Of a DNA stretch of 64,000 bases, positions 45,211-58,019 are shown in pieces; within the stretch, counting starts at the first letter, position 1; every line of letters begins with the position of its first letter. The position numbers and the translations under genes are program-made. The notes beneath the pieces were generated by a model, which saw only the letters and a program-made list of their open reading frames with translations, searched no databases and was not told the origin of the DNA. Source of the stretch: Helopsaltes ochotensis (lineage: Eukaryota > Chordata > Aves > Passeriformes > Locustellidae); NCBI GenBank assembly GCA_013400155.1, contig VXBM01000042.1:553375-617374 (forward strand), in the 5' to 3' direction.

Positions 45211-48200
45211 AAGGAACAGTGATGTAAATGTTCTGGAGTTAGCTCTGTGTAATTTTGTTTTCATGTCCAAATTTCCATATAATCCCTGCAATTTCAATAG
45301 TATGTTTAGGAAGAAGGAGAAAAAAGTAAAATACATAAATATTTTTAAAAGGGAGGGAGAGTGGCTCCCTTCTGGTCAACATATCTGTCCTGCACAAATG
45401 TCAGATATTCCAGGGTAATGAGTGAATGCTCCTCCTCTAATCCCTAAAGTGCAGCTTTGCTTGCTGACAAGGCAGCAGTTATTGGGCTGGGGCAGTAAGT
45501 GGTGTGTTTTCTGCAATCTCTCTTGAAAGATTATCCTGAATTTTGCATCACTTAAACTCTTGTGTTCATGGCAAGCACTCTCCTGGTCACATAACAATAC
45601 TGCTACCCAGTAGCAGCAAAAAGCAGGTGCCTAAATGTGTGTTTAGTGAAAGCCATTTCAGAGGTGAAATTTGGGATTGCCTCCCAGATGCAGCTTTTAG
45701 AGTGAATACAATTATTTTGGGAAATGTACAGATACGCCCTGTAAAGGCTCTGTCCTCCTGTATCCTGCCATAAAGTGGTGCATGCAGCCAGTCACTGGGG
45801 ATTCACAGCTGCTGAATAGTGTCTGACCAGCTTGTAAAAACTGACTTGGCTGTTGGAGGTACCTGCCTGAGGCCATGGTGCTCTGCAGGACCCTGCCCAG
45901 AGAAGGGCCCTGCCTGTGTTAATTTGCAGCCTCAACAGAAATATGCTTGGGAAAGAAAACAGGAGTTCCTCTCTCTTTGGCCTTCAACCTCTTTCCTTCT
46001 ACATGGCTTGGTGAGAAATTCAGTGGCTCAGGAAAGACTATGTTGCAGTGTTAAGGATGCTTTGGCTCATGGGTGTTAGAAATGAAGCCCTCTCCTTTTC
46101 AGTTGCTGTTTGCAGGAGTTTACACATAAAAAATTTTAAAACCTACTGTTGTAACAATTTGTTTTACAAACCATGAGGCCTGACTGGGTGTTCCTTGTAC
46201 CCTCCACCCATCATCCCTCAGTTGGTGTGGGGCGAGGGCTGCTCTGACTCTGCCTGGTGCCCTCAGAGTCTCTTAGTGCCGCCCAGAGCCGGAGGAGCTC
46301 CAGGCTGTGGTGCGTTGTGCCCATATGGCTTTTGCCTTTGCATAGAGCCCTGAAAACCCTGTCAGGGAAAATAACCTGCTTTTTGGTGTGAATTGATTCC
46401 TGAGTAAGCCTACCAGACCCTAGTTAGAGGGGTGTCCCCCATGGCAATTGGTTCTCATCTGGCTGAGTAAAGATGGTGGATAGGCAGTGTTGCAAGCTTA
46501 GGTCATGACTGTGTGCAGTTCCAGCCAAAACTAAAAAACAGCTGTCAAACAAGATCAGCAAGGGAGGATTTTGCTGCTTTGTTGCTCAGGCTGTTTTGGG
46601 GGAGGAAGAAGTGAAGAAGCTGGGCTTGATCCATTGCAGGCTACCTGCATTCTTTCTCCAGGCTGGGTGCTTCACAGTGCAATTCCCTTACACTCTCTTA
46701 TCAGCAGTGGGAAGGTGTTTTATTACTGGGTTGCTGCTGGCTGCTCACCAAGCACCCTTGAGACAGGAATCGTCACTCAAGCTAAATTAAAGAGTGCTTG
46801 AGTACATACAGGGGAAGGAAAAACTAACTGTCAGGAACTGAATCCAGAGCACCTGACATTCAGAGCTGCCTGGTTGACATCAGCCTTTTCCCCTCCCCTA
46901 ACCAAGTGCCCGTCTTGCAGATGAAATCTGGGTTTCCAGAGTTTCCAAAGGAGTTAGGCACCCATCTTCTTTAGAGTGAGATATCTAATGCCAGAATTCA
47001 GGATTTCTGCAATTTCCCCTGTCACTAGTTCTCTGTATGCCCTTGGGTACATCAGTTAACTTGCATTAAGTGTTCTACTCTGTGCAGTAATCCCCTCTCA
47101 CAGCTCAGTGATGCTGCAGGCTGTGGAGATGTGCAGTTGATCAAGCTGGGATGCTATGCCAGGGCAGGGTTATTCCTGCAGGCGTTAAAGTATCTTCTGA
47201 TGTAGCAAGGCCACAGAAACTCTGCTTCCCACCCCAGCTTCCAGTCAGAGGGCTGTGCTAGCACGGTGCTGGTGCACGGGCTCTGCTGTGTTTGCCATGA
47301 GGCCCCCAAGAGCAACTGGGGTGAGATGCTATGGGGCTGTGGCTGCCATCATTTGCAGAGCAGCCCCTTACACAGCCTAGAGCGGGGCAGGGGCTGCCTT
47401 CACTCAGGCACGATGGTTTGAGGCAGCCCTCAACATGAATATAATACAGGGATTTTGTTTTGTGGGAATTGTAATCTTCAGCTTCCGCTTCCCTTTGGGA
47501 TGAGAATGTATGGATCTGGCAAGGAAGTGGAGAGTCTGGCAGCTCAGCAGGCCTTGGCTGTGAATAGAAACAGATTGTATGGTCTGCATACATACAGGCT
47601 GGGGAGGGATGGGGTCTGTCCAAGCACCAGTGGTTGGGAGCACGGTGGGGCAGGCAGGCAATAAAATGTAGGATGCCTCAGTACTGAAAAGTCTTGGACA
47701 TCTTATATACTGCCTGTTGTAACTGCACCAGAGCTTACATTTATCCTCTCGTGGGGAAGGAACGGTTGAGTTCCCTTGAACTGTTGTTTTGCCTCCCCTC
47801 ATTATGAGAAGCCAATACTGGCCAGGAGCAGGTTCATGTGTATTATGGAAGAAGCATTTTCCCAAGCAGAAAAAGTTAAATCTTTGGTGTATTTTCCCAC
47901 AATTTTGAATTTTAGGATAACTGGGGAAATGTATATTTATAGCATTATGTCAACCATTATTAATATTGTTGCAGAAAACATTATTCTCTGCCAGAAAAAA
48001 AATCTTTAAAATTTATTTTACTTTCCTGTATATTTGTCAAACAATACCTGAACAACTACCTGTGCTGAAGGAGGAGAACTGGGGTATTTATCAACATCCC
48101 TGGTGAGGGAACTGGATGGGTCCCTGCTGAATTCCCTGTCATCAAAGAGCCCCTGTGGCAGGTAGAGGAATCCAACCCTCCATTCAAAAATGTCATGCCC

Positions 48201-50260
48201 GCAGGTATTATCTATGTCAAGATTTTGAGGCAGCTATTTAAATACGTGTGTCTTTGAATCACTTGCCTTTGATAAACTCCAGCAAACTCCTTTGTTAAAT
48301 CAGCCTTGACTTTGACCCACATTTTTGAACCACAAGGAACTCCAGCTGACATCTGTTTGCAGCACGCAGATAGAGTGGAATTGGGAAACCACCGGGACTC
48401 TGGATGGGGTTGGCTAGCTGCTTTTCCCTCCTGGAGGCACAAGACCCTTCTGCTGGTGGTGGTGTGTGCCCTGTGGCTGTGACAGAGCTTTATGAATGCT
48501 GGAGATCAGGCTTTCTGTGCATTTGCTGAGCAGCTTAGTAGTACAGGATAAATATCTGGGGACAACATCTATCATCATGACAAACCCTCTCTAAACTCCC
48601 CCAGAACCGTGTTCCCTCTAAGCAGCACTACTGGGCTGCTGGTATAATTAGAGTCCACGCTCAGCCCCTGATCTGTTTTCAATTTGCTGATAGTGATGTT
48701 GTTTACTTCTTCGTCAGGGTGCAATTGCAAATCAAGTTGGCTGCCTGTAATTGTCTTGTTCAGTCCCTTCCTTCAGTGATATGCTCCTCTGAGCAGTGTT
48801 TTGGTCTCACCCTCAAACCTCAGTGTGCAAGCAAGGAGGACCAGTTGGGATCATGACAGCTTTCCAATTCCCTGCCAATATGTTTGATTTTGGTGTTTGC
48901 AACATGCCAAGTTTGGATCCTGAGCAGAGGCCAGGCAGCACTAGGAAGGAAAAGCCTTTGGCAGGGGGATTGGAAGAGGCTGCTGGAGCAATCAACACAA
49001 GAACAAAGCAAAGGCAAGGGTCAGGCAGATTTTGATGTGTGCATGCAGCAGCTGAATGAAATTGGGAATTGATCACCAGGGCCTGGGATTAGAGACAGTA
49101 TTTGCAGTCAAGGGCACCTCTCCCTACCATGGCTGCAGCAGAGGGCTGCTGTGCTTTTACCCTGTGACTTCTTGTAGGGGTTTGAGCCCTCTTGGATTTG
49201 AGAGACACAGCAAATATGCCTCTATTTCTCCACAAAGAAGGCTAGGAGAGAAGATGGGTTTAGCAGTGGTGCCAGGCCCACAGGACATGCCAGGGTGAAG
49301 GAACAGACCAGCATTCTTCTACAGGAATGCCTGAGATGCCCAGTAATCCAACTGGTTTGTTGTTGGGCTCTGCAGGGACAACTCCCTCAGGAAAGGGCAG
49401 TAAACTATCTGATTATCACCTGGTATGGAGTAAAAAGGTGGTGATTTTTCTCTAACTTCATGTGCTGTATTTTCCCAATTTTACACCATCTTGCTTGCTT
49501 TTCCCCAGTCTGGGTCCTAAGATGCTTTAAAGTGTGTTTTAAAATCTAAATCAATTTGTGATTTCACTGTCTCCCCTACTATTGGTAACATCTCTAAATT
49601 AAGTTTCATCTGTGAATTTATTTCCTCCCCAAAGAAATTGCTTTCTTCCCCAAAGGATACAGTGTTTTTTTGGTGACAGAAGGGAAAAAAATATAAAGGC
49701 AGATTGCAGGAGTGAGTGGAGACTAACAAATTTCATAGAGTGCTTTGGAGTATCTCCAAGGCTGGACAAGAAACCTGGATATCTAGGGATAGTTAATTGG
49801 CTGAAATGCCCCAGGGACAAGGGATGTCTGTATATTTAAAGACACTGAAATTTCTGTCAGCTCATTCTTCCAGTGCAGAACTGAATCCAGAAATTTTAGC
49901 AAAGAACCTTATTACTGAACTAAAAAGCAGGCTGCAGAAATAGAAATGTAACTCAGTAATAAAGTACTGCAAACAGTTTTTTGCTCTGTATGTGGCTTTG
50001 GGAGTCCAATGACTCTGAGAAACTTGGTGTTCAGGGCCAAACTATGATCTCCTATGGACCCAGAGGAAAGTGTGAATTCATATTCATTTGTATTTATCAG
50101 TTTTCATATGCTAAGCACATACAAACCTGATGTGTACTCAGAAACAATGGATGGGATTTTATTACTTGTCAACTTAACCACTCTGAAGCTGGAGAAGCCA
50201 CAGGTGTTGAGTTTTTCCTAAGGGCTAAAGTTAATATGAAAAGTCATGGATTCATTATAA
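45211..50260. other. intergenic, no gene recognised
   Basis: About 5 kb with only short chance frames. A diverged MIR-like tail may lie at about 47035-47095 (tgcccttgggtacatcagttaact). Nothing else is supported. Confidence 0.45.
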
Positions 50261-50261
50261 T

Positions 50262-51010
50262 CTTGTAGTGCTGGAATGGGCCTGCAGAGATCTTCTTCGT
50301 CACTCTGCATTTAGGCAAGAGGATTTCTTCTACGAAATGCTTATGGTTGTTTGCCTGACTTCTTATAAAAACCCTCTAATATTTAACTACACTGATAGTC
50401 AGAAAGCATTCTTAATAACCCTTTTAAATATGCCTTGCTTGGAGAAAAACTGATTTTTCTTCTCTTCCTCTCAGGGAACCTGGAGAGCAATTGATCATAA
50501 TCTTCTTGACCTTTTAAATGTGAGAAGATTGCTATTACATCTTTCCTTAGTCTTTTCTTTTCTAGACTAAACAAATGTACTTCCTTCATCTATCCTTCCT
50601 GGGCCATATTTTCAAATACCTCAGTCCTTCCTATTACGACCCTTTGGACTTCTTCCAGTTCTCTACATCTCCCTTTAACTGTGGTGCCCCCAAACGAATA
50701 CAGTATTCCAGAAGAGTGATATCATTGCTCTTGTGTTATATACACAGAACACTTGTGATAATACATCTTAGAAGGAAATATGTCTTGTTTGCAATGGCAT
50801 CACACCATTGACTCGTTGAGTTTATGACTTGACCATTCAGTGCTGTGCAGTTATCTGTTCAGTCAGGGAATAGCTCATCATTCTCCCCTCTGTTTTCACA
50901 CTTGATTTTCCCTTTCAATGGAAATACTTTGTACTTGAACATACCAAATTTCATGTTGGTTGGGACTATCTGGCCAATTGTCAAGGCCATTTTTCATTCT
51001 GAGCCTGCCT
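50262..51010 (-). repeat. old CR1-type LINE, 3' half (ORF2 end and 3' region)
   Basis: The minus strand carries the end of CR1 reverse-transcriptase ORF2. The frame at 50383-50589 contains LFSLEKKRLRKDVIAIFSHL followed by KG, matching the conserved CR1 block LFSLEKRRL-x-DLI-x(4)-YLKG. On the plus strand the upstream part reads as antisense CR1 of an old, L3-like subfamily (tttctagactaaacaaatg, ggtgcccccaaacgaatac, caatttgtcaaggcca-like). It is heavily decayed and non-functional, and much older than typical chicken CR1 copies. Confidence 0.85.
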
Positions 51011-53490
51011 TTTAAAGGAGTGGCAACCTCTTTCAATTTGTGATCCTTTAAAGAATCTAAAACTGAATTCTTTTGGTATTCGGAAAGTTAGGACAGAAAT
51101 GTTCATTCAGAGGGGACTAGGAAATTGGTTGAAATTTATAAATGGTGGGGAACTGTGGGTTTTTTTCACAACCCACTTAAGCAGCTTCTGGTTGTGGTAT
51201 CCTTTAATTTTTGAATTATTAAAATAATTGGCTTTTTTAAGCTGTGTTGCAGTTGTACACTAGAGATAGCTCGTAAAAAATGTATGAGTACTGATATCTT
51301 AATGCTATTTCCTCACAGAGCTCTCCTTCCTTTTCTAGTTCCATTTGTAATAGCAATGTCTTGACTTTTCAGGCCCAAAATGAGATCAGTTTCACATATT
51401 ATTTCTATTTAGGGAAAAGACTTATTCTTGAGTTGAAAAGAGTTGCAAAGGTCCCCCGTTGTAAGAGAAGAGACTTGGGGACTGCGGTCTTTGATAAGAA
51501 CTCCATCTAGATCTGTAACCTGGCAGCCTTTGTTTCTCTTGTCCATTGAAAGTTCATAGAGAATATCTGACCTAGAAAAACATCTAGTTCCTTGAAATTT
51601 CCCTTTCTTTATGTCACCAGATTTCTTCTTGGGCAGCCTCCTAGTATGAATCCTCTTCTTCCCATTGATTCCATACTAATAATGCCTCTTTCTGGACCGT
51701 GCATTTATATAGCAGATGATGACGGTGCTCACAAAAATGGTGGGGAAGTGGCAAGATAGTTAACATTAACCAAAGGAAAAGGGATTTCCTTGTTCTCATC
51801 CTTACAAATTGGTCACTGCAAGCAAAATTTCTCCAGGAGGCCCTGCAGGCAACATGTGCAGCAGACTCCATTCCTGCAGCATATTTCCCTGGCAGCGTGC
51901 TGACAGAAACTGCTTTGACCAGCAATTCTAGTAACATCCCTGTCTGCCTAGCTGTCAGAGGACTGCCTGAGTATTTTCAGAAAATCAGTTCTAATAGTCT
52001 CACCATTTCATCTGTGCAAGGTCGTTAGTCCCCAGGTAACTATTGAGACAGACTGTAATTACCTCCTGTCTGCTGTACTATAAATCTTTATTTTCACTCA
52101 TGAGTCTGCACTGGGGCCAGTCTGAAGCATTCCTCTGATGTGGTGATCAGCTTTGGGGAGCAATCATCTCTCCAGTACTTCTGAGAGAGGATGTCTTTCC
52201 TGAAAGTTACATCCTCCCACCTAGATTCTGTTTGCCTAGAAATAGGAGTTGCTGGAGAAAGTCCTCTGACCAGGATTAAGCGTAGTGTAAGGAACAGAAT
52301 AGTGGGTTTGCTATCTGTGAACTCAGCACCCTTTGACCTGGATCATGAGGGTTTGCATTTAGGGACTGCAAATCCTCCTGAAACAGGCCGAGCTGGGAAC
52401 CCCTGCCCTCAGTTCTCTCCCTGTGCAGGTACAAACAAGGCACCTCCCTCAAGTGATCTTGTGTGATGTATTTGGCTGCTTACCTTGGCTGGTTTTGCCT
52501 TCTCAAATGGCAATGGAGATTGTTCGTGCTGGTGTTTGCTGTGCTTGGTTGGTAAGTGGAGGGAAAGCAGTGCAGAACAGTGTTACCTTTGCCACCCTTG
52601 TGGCCAAGGATGTCCTGGCTCATGCACGAGTGAGAAAGCTCGTGGTGCCCAGGCCAGCTCATGCTCACTCTTCAAGGGCAGAGAAATGCAGGCAGCTCCC
52701 TCTCCCTGCCAAGGAACATCCAGACTTGGATTTCTATGTGAGAAGCAATTGTTATCTGCTGTCCATAATCACTGCAAACCACATGCTTTTGAAGGCATCT
52801 AGGGCTGGGGGAGCCTGTTGTACTAATCAAGATGAATTAGGAGGATGTCAGGATGATCTTTGTACATAATAAAGAGAAAGAAACAGGCTGGGGAATATTG
52901 GACAAATGAAGAAAGGGAGCAATCAAGGAGAAAGCTAGTTCTGGGCAGGGATACTTGGCTTGGCTGTCTTCCCTGAAGGCTTGTTCCATTAAGGTTTGGA
53001 TATTCAGCAAAAGCTGTCTTTGCAGGGGTAAAGAGATAAGCAGAAATGTTTAGTTTAAAAGTAGCAGAGCTCCAGGTTTCAAGTGCATTCTGTCTGGCTT
53101 CCTCCTCCTCCCTCAATGAAATACTTTGTCTTTTTGTAGCAAAATATGCAAGTGAGTCTGGGACATGCCTGGGTTCCCCATGCACATGTGGTTCTGCTCC
53201 CCTCTTCTGATTTCATCCAGATGTCTTTTTTAATTATTATTATTGTTAAACTGTGCTGCTATTAATAACTTGGAAGTAAGATTGTTCCTCTGAACAGCAA
53301 CTGGATATAAACCCAGAACTTCAGTCTTCATTTAATGCTGGCTTCCTCCTTCAGCTATTTACCATCCTAGTACTAAAAGATGCATGGTCCAAAATAGGAT
53401 GATATGAACATTTCCTTTGCTCCTCTGAGCTGACACCTGAAGGTTGCTGTTATAGTAGTGGTTATATTGAATGTTACGTACTGTTATGAA
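51011..53490. other. intergenic, no gene recognised
   Basis: Contains two overlapping plus-strand frames (52423-52869, 148 codons; 52485-52802). The first ends in TAA overlapping an AATAAA hexamer at 52868-52873. The translations are rich in Cys, Ala and His and match nothing known. The minus-strand frame at 51641-51937 is likewise unassigned. Confidence 0.45.
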
Positions 53491-53492
53491 AA

Positions 53493-53545
53493 AGTCACTA
53501 AGAGCACAACCCTCACAGGTGGGTTGGCTGGCTGGTGGGGCCAGG
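53493..53545 (+). repeat. dispersed repeat copy 1 (about 53 bases)
   Basis: The 53-base stretch starting agtcactaagagcacaaccc and ending ggtggggccagg resembles 54862-54914 at roughly three quarters identity without gaps, by eye. The flanks do not align clearly. Confidence 0.35.
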
Positions 53546-54204
53546 ACTGTGAAATCAGTGTGATGATTTGGCTGAGCTGAGGTCAGAGTATTTAGTATTC
53601 AGCATCTCACAAAAATGGGCATGGTTTGTAATCACCCATAGTTTGCAGTATGCACGCAGGAATTTGACTTCACTCAGCATGCAGAGGTCCATTGCCTGCT
53701 CCTCAGCAAAGGCAGCACATAGGCTTACATGTTTCTTCTCAAATATCAGTTTCACTGACTGCAAACAACTGCTGACTTTATGTTGCAAGTTTCAGGGCAT
53801 GTCTGGAGCGATGCCACCTCTTTGAAAGAGACATGAGCTGTCCACAGAAGTTTTGCTGTAAAGGATCAAGCTGGTTCACTCCTTGCCTGGTACCTTTGTC
53901 TGAAGTCATCAGGGGTGGGAGCCTGTAAATGGCAGTTCAGTTTTGTGGGTGAGACCTCTCCATGTCAGACATGAGATAGGTCTCATGTTTAGCACTGGCT
54001 ACACTGCTGTTTTTAAACTTTGGAGGTATTTTTACACCCTTAAATTGGTGGCCCTACCATTGAGTTCTATGGAACACCTGCAATTCTCTTTGACTATAGG
54101 TAGGTATGGTCAGGTTTTGGGGCCTATATGACAGTGATTATCCGTTGCCAGTTGATACAGAGAAACCAAATATAAGCCAAGCCTCTAGGAATTGTGTTGT
54201 GTGG

Positions 54205-54270
54205 TGCTGTGAGAAGTGAACTTGATGATCCAGCAAGTCCTTTCCAGGCCTGCATTCCTTTGGTTCTGAA
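54205..54270 (+). repeat. CR1 LINE 3' end fragment
   Basis: gaacttgatgatccagcaag followed by tcctttccaggcctgcattc and ctttggttctgaa follows the CR1 3' end (TTGATGATCCTTGTGGGTCC, CTTCCAACTC, ATTCTGTGATTCTG). It is short and diverged. Confidence 0.65.
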
Positions 54271-54861
54271 GCTGGAAACATGAAACAGCGTGATTTCTGA
54301 GGACCTTGTTAGCTTTGGCTTTAAGTGGTAGCATGTATCTCCTGAGAACCATTCATAACATGAAAAACTTTTCTTTTTTCTTAATGATAAAACCTAAACA
54401 CTTTGCTCAACAGTGATTTAATGAGTAGAATATTCCCATTGTCAGGCTCTGATGCTAATAATAGACAGATGGCTGGCAGTTTGAAAATCAGTCAACACAA
54501 AGGTTGTGCTATATAAAACCCAAACCATTTTAACTTTAAAAAATTGAACTGCTTATTCCATGGTCAGATTGTAAATGAACTGGCAGTAAATACAATCTAC
54601 TGACAAGATGTGTTTATATTGCAGAAATCTTGAAAACACATATAGCGTAAAATGGTACATCTGATGTTAAGTGAATTATACATATGGAAAAAAGGAGGTG
54701 GGGAGAAGGAGCCTGACAGAGGCTAGGAGCAAAGCAGTGATGGGAAACAGCAGAACCAACAAAAAGGGAGGATGAAATTCACTGGCTTGTTTCTAAGAGA
54801 CAGATCTGCCAGATTCAGAATTAGGTTATAGTTATACTTGGTGCTCTGTATTGCTTAGAGC

Positions 54862-54914
54862 AGTCACCAAGAACAAAGCCCTTACAGGTGTGTTGGTTGG
54901 CTGCTGTGATCAGG
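54862..54914 (+). repeat. dispersed repeat copy 2 (about 53 bases)
   Basis: Partner of 53493-53545, starting agtcaccaagaacaaagccc. It could be a fragment of an uncatalogued repeat family or a local duplication. Confidence 0.35.
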
Positions 54915-57068
54915 TGCACAGTCTAACAGTGCTAGATGGTCGCTGGTGTCCCTCCTGTTACTTTGTGGGAACAATGAACTCAATCAGACTGATAACAGTA
55001 ATGTCACATAGCCCGAGTGCCATGGGGAAGCTGAGGGAGAAGCTGCGTCTGGAGGTGTTTCTAAATTATGATGGACACCCTTTGGTTCGGATCATCTCTA
55101 TTCCAGCCCTTTGTCAGGGGTAGTTCTCAGTCCTCAGTTCATTACAGTCAATCCTAAACTCCTGATTTCTCTCCACTGTTATCTCTAGCTTTACAGGCTC
55201 TGAGATATAAGAGCACAGACTGTATGGGGAGCCCAGTGAATCCACTGCTTGGGATTTAGACTAGCAGGAATTCCCACACGAACAGGAAACTCCCTGGCAT
55301 TTTCCACTGCTACTTACTGCCTGAAACAAGGCATGAAAAACATGCAGAGCGTGTATTATAGCTCCTCTTCAGAGATGTGTCTCACTGTCTAATACTTATG
55401 ATAGAGAAGTCCCATGTGAGGATAGTTATATTAAACAATTATCTGGACAAGCACTAGAGAAAGAGGCAGCAATTCGAGATCTGTTGCATATGGGAAAAAG
55501 GCAGGAGCTTTCCACTGTCACAGAAAGCTCAAGGTGTAAAGTGTAAGACACTAGAACAACTTCAGGGCTGCTCTCGAGGCTAAGAACTATTATTTGGCCT
55601 CCAAATTAAGCTGAATCCCCATACCAGGGAAGAAAGAGTGGAAAATATCATATTGAAAAATGCCGTATGAGAGAAAGAGATACTGGACCTGCCTGGATTT
55701 ATAAAACAAGAAAACAATCTGTGTAACAGCATTGACTTTCTTGCAACCATTCTAAGGGATAATGAAAAACCAGGAGGAAGATTTAGAAAGAAACAAAGCA
55801 AGCTATGGAAGAACTTCAAGTAGTCTGTTGCAGAGTATTCATGCAGTAGAATATTATTTGTCAGCACTTTATGAAGGAAAAATTTCCATTTTGGAAATAA
55901 CAGCAATGATCAATCCTTGAGAGAAAAAGGTTTCAAATTTAGTCGGTGAAAAAAAAAATCAGTGATTCTTTATTCTAGGTAAGATGAAAAGAATATGAGC
56001 TCAGTAACATCACTGGAGATCAAGGGCTGCAAAATAGTGACATATACCTGCTAAAGATTCAATGTTGAAGTTAACCTGAGTGCCATGAAAGGATGAGATG
56101 GATATACTTCAGAAGAGTCACTGAAACTAACCATTGTAGCTTGGAGGAAGAATAATTACTTTTTCATTTGCAATGGAAACCTCCAGTTTAACCAGGGAGC
56201 TATCATTTTTTCTGCTATAACCTAGTAATGCAGATCAAACTGTAAGGTAGGCTCATCTTTGTGGTCCTAAGTCTAGTCCTTTCAGGTTAGCTGGAGAGTC
56301 TGTGCAGGCAATTACAAGCTGCCCATTCCTGAAACATCTTATAGGGTCTACATATGGTTTACAATATTGAGCAGATACTAAAGGAAGAGTTTGAAGATTT
56401 ACATATTGTCTTGGTCCATGTATCTGTTTACATCTATTCTTTGAGCCACATGTTTTTTGACCTCTAAATTATTACACCTTTTTTACTTACAAATATGTAG
56501 AATGATGTATTTGAAATAAAGTACAAAAATAGGTCCAAAGGTAGTGGTCCTGCCCCGTTAGACACAGTCTGTGTAATAACACAATGTATGTGTAAGACCT
56601 TCTTGTGCCCATTTGAATTTTGGTAGCACCACATTGACTATGGCTGGGAACAGGCTTTTCTAGCTGCTGTACCCTCACACCTTTCCAGAATTCAGTCATA
56701 CAGTTCGGAAGTAGAACATAAATTACAGCAGGGGCAGAGAGCAATTGACAGGTATGAGGAAAGGGGAGAAAGGACCTATTGTGCGAGAAGCAGACAGCTT
56801 TGCTGACCTGAAAATATATTATTCTATGGAAGCACAAACCAGAGGGTTTGTGGAATTTGCTCTCAATTCACCATGAAAATGCTGGGCTGGGGCAACCATC
56901 CATTTGATGTGGGTGGTCCTTAATGCATGTCATAATTTACACTTAAGGCATATATGATCCCTTGAAATTCCCTTCTTAGGAGGACCATAAAACCAGTGTT
57001 GCATATGGAGCTCACTGGAGGTTTCTGCAAAGCTCCCCCGTTGTCAGACATAAACACATCCTATTATT
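54915..57068. other. intergenic, no gene recognised
   Basis: AT-rich DNA with short frames only (the longest is 116 codons, minus strand, 56487-56837). No repeats or coding patterns are recognised. Confidence 0.45.
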
Positions 57069-57269
57069 CTAGCTTAGGTCAGAGTTCAATGACTCCCCAA
57101 AGCTTATTTCAGTCCTAAACTGATTCCACTGCAGTCCGGGTGGGCAAAGTAGAAGTGTTTCCAACAGAGCTTCTTTGCTCTGGCTGCTCCGCTCGGCAAT
57201 CGGAAGCAAACCTGACTCCTCAGGCTGCAGGTTAATGTACAGCTTATCGCTGGAATCACCCTTCCTCAT
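57069..57269 (-). other. small open frame with good start context, unrecognised
   Basis: From an ATG at 57269 with A at -3, a 66-codon frame runs to TAG at 57071-57069. The translation is hydrophilic and protein-like (KGDSSDKLYINLQPEESGLL, then AERSSQSKEALLETLLL), with one Trp and one Cys. CpG is locally retained. It lies about 60 bases from a plus-strand acceptor at 57330. No family is recognised. Confidence 0.18.
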
Positions 57270-57330
57270 CCTCAGGCTGTTTTCCGAAGGATTTTGCAAG
57301 CATTACTGAAGTTTCCTCTTCTCTGCACAG

Positions 57331-58019
57331 GGGATCCTGGGATTATCATTAGCCTCATCTTCAAGAAGAGGAATCAGAAGTTGAAAGACTTCATGCGGGG
57401 AATCCTTGTTAGCACAAGAAATAGATCACAGATGTGCCTTTGCCTGTCTGCTGCTGCGAAGGCAGAGCCCAGCCCTTGCTGCACCCTGTGGGCTCACCTC
57501 CATTCAGACACAGAGGTCAGGGCCCTGCTGCTGTGCTGGGCACTGCCCTGCTCCTGCACAGCCACTGCAGGAGCACTGGTTGAGGGCCTGGGTGGGTTTG
57601 TTCCACTCCTCTGGGCACCGTCCCTGGGCCTGTCTCCAGCAGGGCAGCCGCAGGCAGTGAGGGTGAAGAGCAATCCACTTGGTCTGAACATGGTAGTTCC
57701 CGAGATTGAGGCTATTCTTTGCTCCCAGTTTTTGCCAAATGCCCTTTCCAGGGCCATTTGTTTCTTGTTAGCTTGGAGGTCACACAGTAATATCTCCAAG
57801 AAAGCCACTGCTGCCTTTGGGGATGGTGACCAAATGGTCAGTGACCAGGACTCATGGATGGCAAATCAGGAAGTCCTTCCTCTGCTTAAAAGGATGAGAT
57901 GGAGCTGTAGAAGGGTTTACACTTGGACCAGAGGTCTGGGCCACACAAGCTGGGGAGAAAGCACTGACTCCTACCCTGGGAAATCAATGGCAAAAGGTTT
58001 TCTCTCTACTTCATCTTAG
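57331..58019 (+). other. longest open frame of the window, possible exon at its start
   Basis: A frame of 241 codons (57294-58019). A strong acceptor (gtttcctcttctctgcacag) ends at 57330. The first 25 or so codons after it look coding (GDPGIIISLIFKKRNQKLKD), with a hydrophobic then basic pattern. Further on the translation becomes rich in Cys, Trp, Ser and Ala, as expected of chance frames in GC-richer DNA. Only the first part might be an exon; the whole frame is probably not a gene. Confidence 0.15.

Noticed and set aside
57294..58019. 241-codon plus-strand open frame as a complete gene
   Set aside because: The composition after the first 25 or so codons is typical of chance frames in GC-richer DNA, with no domain or signal. 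Only the acceptor-proximal start is kept as a weak candidate.
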